From contig NVRZ01000264.1 of the NCBI GenBank assembly GCA_002401055.1, positions 1 through 5,045 of the forward strand: a stretch of DNA of 5,045 nucleotides. Reading direction: 5' to 3'. This DNA comes from Bacteroidota bacterium (GTDB taxonomy: Bacteria > Bacteroidota > Bacteroidia > NORP154). Below the pieces are notes generated by a model that saw only the letters and a list, made by a program, of their open reading frames with translations, was not told where the DNA came from and did no database searches. Positions 1 through 5,045 of the stretch are shown here, piece after piece; positions within the stretch are counted from its first letter, which is position 1; every line of letters starts with the position of its first letter. Position numbers and translations under genes: made by a program.

Positions 1-62
1 TTATTTAATAATTAATAAGAGGTACAAAGAAGAGAGTTGGTCTTCATCCTCGACGCTACATT

Positions 63-743
63 TTAAAAATATGAGATTATTTCCTTAAGAGCTTTTCTTT
101 TTATGTCCGGCACCTCGGCATCTTCTTTTGGATATCCTACCGGGATTAATAAAAATGCCCGCTCGCTCTCAGGCCTCTGCATAATCTTTGCTAAAAAGTT
201 CATGGGACTCGGAGTGTGAGTTAAGGATACCAAGCCAGCATTGTGAATTGCGGTCAACAACATTCCAGTTGCTATCCCTACAGATTCGTTTACGTAGTAG
301 TTATTGTGCTTGACTCCATCCGTCCTTTCGTATACTCTTTTAAATACAACGATAATCCACGGAACGGTTTCAATGAATGGTTTGTTCGAATCTGTTCCAA
401 AAGGATTTAGGTCGTTAAGCCAGCGTTTGCTCATGCGGCCGGAGTAGTTTTCCCTTTCTTCCTCTTCGGCGGCTTCTCGAATTTGTTTTTTAATATTAGG
501 ATCTCTAATTAAACAAAATGTCCAGGGCTGTTTGTGCGCTCCTGATGGTGCCGTTCCAGCCGCTTTAATTATGTTCTCCATTATCTCCTTTGGAACGTCC
601 TTGTCAGAAAACTCCCGAACGCTCCTCCTTCTGTCCATCAAATTGTAAAACTCCTCGCTGTTCTTGAGCATTTCCTGCTCCGATATTGCACTGAAATTTA
701 GCTTTATGAAGTTTGTCTTTGTCATCGACACGAATATACTCAT
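63..743 (-). CDS. Iodotyrosine deiodinase-like FMN flavoprotein (nitroreductase superfamily)
   Basis: Predicted soluble FMN enzyme of 226 residues. The family fold is seen in RRRSVREFS (38-46, FMN phosphate contacts), AGTAPSGAH (62-70), PVGYP (201-205) and DIKRK (213-217). What separates it from ordinary nitroreductases is the active-site lid: Glu96, Tyr100 and Lys121 have exactly the spacing of human IYD Glu157, Tyr161 and Lys182, which bind the halotyrosine zwitterion. Thr177 in THTP appears to match human Thr239, which hydrogen-bonds flavin N5. Known members reductively remove halogen from iodo-, bromo- or chlorotyrosine; a homologue from the Bacteroidota species Haliscomenobacter hydrossis has been characterised. 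The membrane anchor of animal IYD is absent, as in bacterial forms. The ATG at 741-743 is used; an in-frame ATG six codons later (723-725) is possible, and conserved sequence starts well after both. It is divergent from purN with no evident functional link. The deiodinase assignment is inferred from residues, not tested; the superfamily is certain. Confidence 0.85.
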   Translation of the reverse strand: MSIFVSMTKTNFIKLNFSAISEQEMLKNSEEFYNLMDRRRSVREFSDKDVPKEIMENIIKAAGTAPSGAHKQPWTFCLIRDPNIKKQIREAAEEEERENYSGRMSKRWLNDLNPFGTDSNKPFIETVPWIIVVFKRVYERTDGVKHNNYYVNESVGIATGMLLTAIHNAGLVSLTHTPSPMNFLAKIMQRPESERAFLLIPVGYPKEDAEVPDIKRKALKEIISYF

Positions 744-758
744 TTGATCATATTCACC

Positions 759-789
759 TTTGCAATGCCGCTATCATTATTTACATTTG
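759..789 (+). promoter_or_regulatory. Bacteroidota-type promoter of purN
   Basis: TTTG at 759-762 is followed by 19 bases and then TACATTTG at 782-789. This is a full match to the Bacteroidota housekeeping sigma consensus (TTTG near -33, TAnnTTTG near -7) at normal spacing. Transcription would start a few bases after 789, leaving a short leader of roughly 15-20 bases before the purN ATG at 813. The leader has only a weak AAGAG purine stretch, as is usual in this phylum. No comparable box was found on the minus strand of the same spacer for the divergent flavoprotein gene. Confidence 0.6.
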
Positions 790-812
790 ATTACTTTGAA
801 TAAGAGAATAAT

Positions 813-1385
813 ATGAAGAGGATTGCTGTTTTTGCTTCCGGCTCTGGCACAAATACTGAAGCTATAATTCATCACTTTAAGAGTGATTTAACAGGTGATG
901 TGGCTCTGATCGTATCTACCAAAATTGAAAATTATGTTATAACAAGGGCCAAAAACCACGATATCGCTTTCCATATTTTGGATAAGCAGGGATTTAAGGA
1001 GGGGGTGGATCTACTCAAGGTCTTGAACTTACATGATATAAATTTTATTGTTCTCGCTGGTTTCATGTGGCTAATTCCAACTTACCTCACAAGAAAATTT
1101 CAAGGAAGTATCGTTAATATTCACCCCGCCTTATTGCCTAAATATGGCGGAAAAGGTATGTATGGAAAACATGTACATCAAGCAGTTCTTGACGCCAATG
1201 AAGCGGAGTCTGGAATTACAATTCACCATGTAAACGATAAATATGACGACGGGCAAATAATTTTTCAAGCTACATGCAATGTTGATATTTCTGACACCGT
1301 AGAATCACTGGCAGATAAGATTCATCTACTGGAGCATGCGCATTATGCCAAGATTATTTCCGAATTACAAACCGGAGTCAGTTGA
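813..1385 (+). CDS. purN: Phosphoribosylglycinamide formyltransferase (GART)
   Basis: Cytoplasmic enzyme of de novo purine synthesis: it moves the formyl group of 10-formyltetrahydrofolate to glycinamide ribonucleotide, giving FGAR. The 190-residue length fits the family. The N-terminal phosphate-binding loop is FASGSGTN (7-14). The catalytic residues Asn102 and His104 lie in VNIHPALLPKYGG, and Asp145 in KYDDGQII matches the E. coli Asp144 position. After the catalytic His the loop reads YGGKGMYGKHVH (111-122), unlike the E. coli loop; I have seen this GGKGMYG form in Bacteroidota PurN proteins. The ATG start gives MKRIAVFASGSGTN, the normal N-terminus. The gene is monocistronic here with its own promoter, no other pur gene is present, and its last 8 bases overlap the end of lutB on the other strand. 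The assignment is secure. Confidence 0.96.
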   Translation: MKRIAVFASGSGTNTEAIIHHFKSDLTGDVALIVSTKIENYVITRAKNHDIAFHILDKQGFKEGVDLLKVLNLHDINFIVLAGFMWLIPTYLTRKFQGSIVNIHPALLPKYGGKGMYGKHVHQAVLDANEAESGITIHHVNDKYDDGQIIFQATCNVDISDTVESLADKIHLLEHAHYAKIISELQTGVS

Positions 1386-2772
1386 GCGATGAAGGGTTTT
1401 CGTTTCGCTCCTTCCACAACTCGTTATAGGATTTGGCAGCTACTTTTGGCATTTCCCTCTTACTTCCCCAAGCACCCTTGAAAAAGATGTCTAGTAAAAA
1501 GTTTTTTAGTCCTGCTCCAAGTTTGTCCATCACTCCTCTCTTGAGCATGCCCTTTTTCCATAAGAACATCGACCACCGCTCTTTATTGGTGGTCATTTTC
1601 TGTTGAACTGCTTGGTTGCGATTGTACAATAGCAATTTGTGGATGTCTATTTTCACCGGGCACACATCTGTACACTTACCGCACAATGAAGAAGCATAGC
1701 TGAGGTGTTTAAACTCATTCATTCCTTTAAAATGAGGCGTTATAATCGAGCCGATCGGTCCGCTATATGTAGACCCGTATGCATGTCCTCCTACCGCCTT
1801 ATATATTGGGCAGCCATTAAGACAGGCCCCACATCGGATACAGCCCAACGCGCTTCTCTGCTCTATTTCGTTTAATAGGTCAGTTCTGCCATTATCCAAT
1901 AAAACGACATACATCTCTTCAGGACCATCATCCTCCACCGACCTCTTTGGTCCTGTAAGGATCGAGTTGTACACGGTAATATTTTGTCCTGTTCCATGTG
2001 TTGACAACAAAGACCAAAACAAATCCAGGTCCTTCATATATGGTATCATCTTTTCTATTCCAACAACTGCAATATGTACTTTAGGAAAGGCCATGGTCAT
2101 TAAAGCATTTCCCTCATTTTCGGTAACCGCAATTCCTCCTATATCTGCAATAATGAAATTTGCCCCAGTTATTCCGACTTCCGCGTTAGCAAATTTCTTT
2201 CTTAGCACCTGTCTTACGTGCTCGGTTATCTCCTCAGGAGTGCTATTTGGCGGCAGCCCCTCTTTCTCATGCATTAACTCCGCAACATCCTCTTTCGATT
2301 TATGCATCGCAGGGGTAACAATATGATAAGGGGCTTCTCCTGCCAACTGTACAATGTACTCACCCAGGTCCGTTTCAATGGGCTCGATATCTACTTTTTC
2401 CAGCTCCTCATTAATATGAATCTCCTCTGTTGTCATTGACTTTCCCTTTACAACTGAGCGCGCCTTGACGCTTTTCATTACTTTAAGGATTTCATCAACC
2501 GCCTCTTTCCCGTCTTCTGCCCAAATAACCTTCCCACCATTCTTTGTAAAATTGGTTTCAAAATCGGTAAGGTGCTTCTCAAGATTGTCAATAACCTTTG
2601 TTTTTATGTGTGAAGCTCGCTGCTTTGCTAGCTCAAGGTCTTCATATTGCTTTTTGCCATTTATTACAGAATGATCGTACTGAGAAATATTAAACTTTAA
2701 TTTTCTTCTGTGTTCCAAATCGAATGATTTGGCCTGAGATTGCGCTATAAAATCCTGCTGTTGATTGGGCAT
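1378..2772 (-). CDS. lutB: LutB-type iron-sulfur protein (LUD domain plus ferredoxin domain), L-lactate oxidation
   Basis: A 464-residue cytoplasmic protein of the LutB/YkgF family. LutB acts with LutA and LutC in the non-flavin L-lactate dehydrogenase complex that oxidises lactate to pyruvate. Residues about 60-300 form the LUD domain (KGKSMTTEEI at 109-118, ETDLGEYIVQLAGEAPYHIV, VGITGANFIIADIGGIAVTENEGNA, THGTGQN). A twin-cluster ferredoxin module follows: C311-x2-C314-x2-C317-x3-C321-P and C364-x2-C367-x3-C371-P. The position three before C364 is Ser361, so seven cysteines are visible rather than eight; as I recall, Bacteroidota homologues also have Ser there. The tail (about 395-460, with KSYNELWKERN) matches the LutB C-terminal region. 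The start ATG lies 7 bases after the M28 peptidase stop and has no strong ribosome site, suggesting coupled translation. The LutA and LutC partners are absent here and may be encoded elsewhere. Electron transfer for another 2-hydroxyacid cannot be excluded. Confidence 0.93.
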   Translation of the reverse strand: MPNQQQDFIAQSQAKSFDLEHRRKLKFNISQYDHSVINGKKQYEDLELAKQRASHIKTKVIDNLEKHLTDFETNFTKNGGKVIWAEDGKEAVDEILKVMKSVKARSVVKGKSMTTEEIHINEELEKVDIEPIETDLGEYIVQLAGEAPYHIVTPAMHKSKEDVAELMHEKEGLPPNSTPEEITEHVRQVLRKKFANAEVGITGANFIIADIGGIAVTENEGNALMTMAFPKVHIAVVGIEKMIPYMKDLDLFWSLLSTHGTGQNITVYNSILTGPKRSVEDDGPEEMYVVLLDNGRTDLLNEIEQRSALGCIRCGACLNGCPIYKAVGGHAYGSTYSGPIGSIITPHFKGMNEFKHLSYASSLCGKCTDVCPVKIDIHKLLLYNRNQAVQQKMTTNKERWSMFLWKKGMLKRGVMDKLGAGLKNFLLDIFFKGAWGSKREMPKVAAKSYNELWKERNENPSSLN

Positions 2773-2779
2773 AATAAGT

Positions 2780-4396
2780 CTATTCTTTAGGATCCTCGAT
2801 CATTTTTATTCTATTCTCCATGTTTGCGAGTTCCCATGCTGTAAAATATATAAGTCTTGTAATTTTTTCCATTTTATCAAAATCAATTTTGTCAACTGTA
2901 TCCGTTGGTTGATGATAATCCTCATGAACTCCATTGAAATAAAAAATCACCGGCACATTCTTCTTGGCAAAATTATAATGATCTGATCTGTAATAGAACC
3001 TATTTGGATCATCCTCGTCGTTAAATCTATAATCTAATTCCAAATTGATGTACTCCGTATTTGCTCTTTCGCTAACATCGTGTAACTCTTGGCTTAATCT
3101 ATCGGCGCCAATGAGATATACATAGTTGGGATTTCCCTTATGAATTGTGTCTATTCTACCTATCATATCAATGTTCAAATTAGCCACAGTATTGTCCAGG
3201 GGATATACTGGATTCGATGTGTAGTATTTAGACCCCAATAATCCTTTTTCTTCTCCTGAAACTGGCATGATCAAAATACTTCTTCTGGTGCCATAACCAT
3301 CCGCCTTTGCCATTGCAAAAGCCTCTGCCAATTCTAAAAGTGCTACTGTTCCAGAACCGTCGTCATCGGCCCCATTATACACCACATCTCCATCAATCCC
3401 GAGGTGATCATAGTGTGCGGTAATTACTATAAGCTCGTCTTTTTTATCCGTTCCTTCTATGTATCCCAAAACATTTTCGGACTCAATCTCGGTCCTATCA
3501 CGCTCTATGTTAATTTTAAAATCAGAACTAATTAATTCAGTATATGGTTTTCGTTTTTTAGAAATTCTTTTAATAATTGATTCAACCGTAACTCCCTTCG
3601 CCGTAGCTTCCAATATTTTATTTGATAACTCAATTGACAAGTAAAAACGCGGTAGTTTTTCATCTTTTTCAGAGGAGATGAGTTTAACAGATGGTTTTTC
3701 TATATAGTGCCTGTAACTATTCAAAAGATCCTCATAATTCTGTGATATAATGAACATTCCCGCAACCTCTTTTTCCTTAGCGATATTCCTCTTTTTGCGC
3801 CAGTTGGTCGACCATTCAGAAAGGTCCTTTGTACCTGTAATTAATGAATTTCCCTTTTTGTCTAATGGTTCACCAGATAAAAATAAAATCCACTTATCCT
3901 TAACGTCTACCTCAGCGTAGTCGTTATATTCCTCAGATTCTATTCCATATCCGAGTAGAATCAACTCTTTTACATCCATAGCAAAGTCTTCAAATCCTGA
4001 AAAGAAAAAGAAATCGTCAATAAACTCATACGTTTTCTGGTCTGATGAAATTGTTGCTCCATAAGGACTTTGAACTACAAGTGGAAATTTCTGATAATAA
4101 CCAGAGGAGTCATTAATCACTGAGTCCAAATATGGTGGAATACCCACCGAAGAGAAGTGTTTTGAAATATATTTGGCAGCTCTTTTTTGTCCTTCTTCAC
4201 CAGTTTCTCTTCCTTCATACTCATCTGATGCCAAGATAGTCAAGTGTGCCTTGATGTCTTTACTGGTAATAGTATTACCATAACGAATAGCAATAGTGTC
4301 CTTTCCAGTCTCTAAATTTGGGAACGCTGAACACGGAATGAGTACCTGTAGTAACAACAGAATCAAGAATCTGGTTACCATTTTTTTATTTAGCAT
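2780..4396 (-). CDS. Exported M28-family zinc peptidase with PA-like insert
   Basis: Predicted secreted or periplasmic aminopeptidase of 538 residues. The N-terminus is a signal peptide: positive MLNKKMVTR, a hydrophobic stretch FLILLLLQVLI (10-20), and probable cleavage after CSA (22-24). LIPC (19-22) resembles a lipobox but has Pro at -1, so lipoprotein processing is doubtful. Residues about 44-88 (SDEYEGRETGEEGQ) are the usual M28 N-terminal segment; about 110-290 hold a PA-like insert (GYGIESEEYNDY, KDKWILFLSGEP). The catalytic core carries the complete dizinc set: His328 with catalytic-pair Asp330 (AHYDHLG), bridging Asp344 (NGADDDGSG), general base Glu382 and ligand Glu383 (SGEEKG), Asp410 (NIDMIGR) and His495 (YHQPTDT). 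No type IX secretion tail is seen. The start overlaps the rpiB stop by 7 bases, implying coupled translation; an ATG at residue 6 would also keep the signal peptide. The substrate is unknown: the family includes aminopeptidases, dipeptidases and glutaminyl cyclases, and the full zinc site favours an active aminopeptidase. Confidence 0.92.
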   Translation of the reverse strand: MLNKKMVTRFLILLLLQVLIPCSAFPNLETGKDTIAIRYGNTITSKDIKAHLTILASDEYEGRETGEEGQKRAAKYISKHFSSVGIPPYLDSVINDSSGYYQKFPLVVQSPYGATISSDQKTYEFIDDFFFFSGFEDFAMDVKELILLGYGIESEEYNDYAEVDVKDKWILFLSGEPLDKKGNSLITGTKDLSEWSTNWRKKRNIAKEKEVAGMFIISQNYEDLLNSYRHYIEKPSVKLISSEKDEKLPRFYLSIELSNKILEATAKGVTVESIIKRISKKRKPYTELISSDFKINIERDRTEIESENVLGYIEGTDKKDELIVITAHYDHLGIDGDVVYNGADDDGSGTVALLELAEAFAMAKADGYGTRRSILIMPVSGEEKGLLGSKYYTSNPVYPLDNTVANLNIDMIGRIDTIHKGNPNYVYLIGADRLSQELHDVSERANTEYINLELDYRFNDEDDPNRFYYRSDHYNFAKKNVPVIFYFNGVHEDYHQPTDTVDKIDFDKMEKITRLIYFTAWELANMENRIKMIEDPKE

Positions 4397-4839
4397 GCTC
4401 TTATCTCGTCAATCTTTTCAACTCTTAACTCATGTCTTCCACCCTCGAAGTTTGTCGCCAAAAACTTGCTTACTATACCTAACGCTGTTTCCTCATCAAT
4501 AAATCGCGCTGGTAGCGATAATATGTTTGCGTTATTATGGCTTCTGGCCAACTCAGCAAGCTCATCGGTCCAACACAGAGCTGCCCTCACTCCATTGTGT
4601 TTATTCGCAGACATATTTATGCCATTTCCGCTGCCGCACATAAGAATACCCAAATCAACTTCATGCTCCTTCACTGACTCCGAAACAGGGTGAGCAAAAT
4701 CCGGATAGTCTACACTATCTTCCGAAAATGGGCCAAAATCTTTTACTTCATAACCCAATTTTTCCACATGTTTTTTTACTTTTTCTTTCAATAAAAAACC
4801 CGCATGATCACTGCCAATACCTATACTCCTTATTTTCAT
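4390..4839 (-). CDS. rpiB: Ribose-5-phosphate isomerase B
   Basis: Cytoplasmic enzyme that interconverts ribose 5-phosphate and ribulose 5-phosphate in the non-oxidative pentose phosphate pathway; the product feeds nucleotide synthesis. From the ATG at 4837-4839 it is 149 residues, the usual size. Family motifs run in order: GSDHAGF (9-15, with Asp11 and His12), VDYPDFA, catalytic Cys68 in ILMCGSGNG, NGVRAALC, His101 in ARSHNNANILSLPAR, and phosphate-binding Arg135 and Arg139 in GGRHELRVEKI. These keep the spacing of E. coli RpiB Cys66, His99, Arg133 and Arg137. A TTG two codons upstream (4843-4845) could extend it, but the ATG gives the normal MKI N-terminus and is preferred. It heads the minus-strand cluster and its stop overlaps the start of the M28 gene. 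The related galactose-6-phosphate isomerase subunits (LacA/LacB) and allose-6-phosphate isomerase activity are less likely, since no sugar utilisation genes are nearby. Confidence 0.95.
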   Translation of the reverse strand: MKIRSIGIGSDHAGFLLKEKVKKHVEKLGYEVKDFGPFSEDSVDYPDFAHPVSESVKEHEVDLGILMCGSGNGINMSANKHNGVRAALCWTDELAELARSHNNANILSLPARFIDEETALGIVSKFLATNFEGGRHELRVEKIDEIRAC

Positions 4840-4874
4840 ATTCAACTAAACTTTGTTTTCAACATTGCATGTCA

Positions 4875-4904
4875 ATAACTTACCATTACCTGTTGATAAG
4901 TTAT
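4875..4904. repeat. Inverted repeat ATAACTTA / TAAGTTAT
   Basis: Two exact 8-base arms, at 4875-4882 and 4897-4904, are separated by 14 bases. The repeat sits between the rpiB start and the 22-base palindrome. In the leader RNA of rpiB it could form a stem-loop; as DNA it could be a spaced operator. The spacer's ATTACC (4885-4890) can also pair with GGTAAT at 4931-4936, at the edge of the palindrome, so alternative folds are possible. The sequence is AT-rich, so chance symmetry is a real alternative. Confidence 0.45.
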
Positions 4905-4910
4905 AATAGT

Positions 4911-4932
4911 CCTTTCTATTTAAATAGAAAGG
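4911..4932. repeat. Perfect 22-base palindrome, possible operator or hairpin
   Basis: The left arm CCTTTCTATTT (4911-4921) is followed directly by its exact reverse complement (4922-4932), with TTTAAA at the centre. It lies about 70 bases upstream of the rpiB start. A dimeric DNA-binding protein could use such a site as an operator. As RNA it could fold into a nine-pair stem with a TTAA loop, but neither side is followed by a run of T, so it is a poor intrinsic terminator. The palindrome is seen directly; its role is inferred. Confidence 0.6.
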
Positions 4933-4953
4933 TAATTTGGTTATACAAATAAA

Positions 4954-5031
4954 TGGATTTACAAAATTATTTAAGCAAATAGTTTACATACTACTTAACA
5001 TAGATTTAAACATTTGCTCATACTAAATCCA
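4954..5031. repeat. Nested inverted repeats, outer 8-base and inner 12-pair arms
   Basis: The outer arms are TGGATTTA (4954-4961) and its exact reverse complement TAAATCCA (5024-5031). Inside them AGCAAAT-A-GTTTA (4974-4986) pairs with TAAAC-ATTTGCT (5007-5018), giving 12 pairs with one bulged A. Together they would make an interrupted cruciform or stem-loop of about 78 bases. It could be the end of an upstream transcript or a regulatory structure; no T-run marks it as a clear terminator. Function is unknown. Confidence 0.45.
4962..4969 (-). promoter_or_regulatory. Candidate -7 box for the rpiB cluster
   Basis: On the minus strand this reads TAATTTTG, a full match to the Bacteroidota TAnnTTTG element, and it points toward rpiB with a leader of about 120 bases containing the 22-base palindrome. 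No TTG-like -33 element is found 19-21 bases upstream, and such boxes arise easily in AT-rich DNA, so this is a weak call. Confidence 0.25.
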
Positions 5032-5045
5032 CATATATTTATAAA

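Larger units (their letters stand above)
4840..5045. other. AT-rich non-coding region upstream of rpiB
   Basis: About 200 bases with no credible gene: the only ATG-led frames lying wholly inside it are very short (for example nine codons from 4953 on the plus strand). The stretch is much richer in A and T than the genes to its left and is crowded with inverted repeats, listed separately. It should contain the promoter of the rpiB cluster, whose start is at its left edge. The window ends inside it, so the gene on the other side is not known. Confidence 0.7.

Noticed and set aside
1..62. Possible end of a neighbouring gene or terminator after the flavoprotein gene
   Set aside because: One plus-strand frame is open from base 2 into the flavoprotein gene, and the minus strand has an 11-codon ATG frame, but neither has recognisable content. 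The AT-only symmetry at 1-18 is too weak for a terminator.
1967..2326. Open frame of 119 codons on the plus strand
   Set aside because: It is antisense to the LUD domain of lutB, whose protein is clearly conserved. The translation has no recognisable domain and no promoter or ribosome site.
4325..4335. Lipoprotein lipobox (LIPC) in the M28 peptidase signal peptide
   Set aside because: Proline at the -1 position does not fit signal peptidase II; ordinary cleavage after CSA is more likely.
4728..4952. Open frame of 74 codons on the plus strand running into the AT-rich region
   Set aside because: Its first half is antisense to rpiB, the rest is low-complexity, and it crosses the palindrome; nothing supports translation.
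4891..5033. DnaA-box-like 9-mers (TTATCAACA on the minus strand at 4891-4899, AAATCCACA at 5025-5033) suggesting a replication origin
   Set aside because: They have one and two mismatches to TTATCCACA, there are only two, and no dnaA or other origin-linked gene is visible. Chance in AT-rich DNA is the simpler reading.

Overview
The window reads as an ordinary chromosomal housekeeping and metabolic stretch from a member of the Bacteroidota, possibly an aquatic or marine one. The evidence is a Bacteroidota-type promoter in front of purN (TTTG, 19 bases, TACATTTG), weak Shine-Dalgarno signals throughout, and PurN and LutB proteins with sequence features I associate with that phylum. I cannot place it below phylum level. 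All five genes are intact; there are no RNA genes, mobile elements or CRISPR arrays that I can see.

Layout, left to right. Bases 1-62 hold no supportable feature. At 63-743 (minus) is a flavoprotein of the nitroreductase superfamily that matches the iodotyrosine deiodinase branch, including the Glu/Tyr/Lys substrate triad. A 69-base divergent spacer carries the purN promoter. At 813-1385 (plus) is purN, the glycinamide ribonucleotide formyltransferase. It converges on the next gene with an 8-base tail-to-tail overlap.

The right part is a tightly packed minus-strand cluster, transcribed right to left: rpiB (ribose-5-phosphate isomerase B, 4390-4839), an exported M28 zinc peptidase with an inserted PA-like domain (2780-4396), and a LutB-type iron-sulfur protein for lactate oxidation (1378-2772). 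rpiB and the peptidase overlap by 7 bases and the peptidase and lutB are 7 bases apart, so one operon is likely. The three products have no obvious shared pathway. LutA and LutC partners are not in the window.

The last ~200 bases (4840-5045) are non-coding and very AT-rich. They contain a perfect 22-base palindrome and two further inverted-repeat structures upstream of rpiB, the only part of the window that the genes do not explain. I found no clear sign of a new multi-gene system. The points most worth following are the bacterial iodotyrosine deiodinase homologue, which a generic nitroreductase label would hide, and the palindrome cluster.
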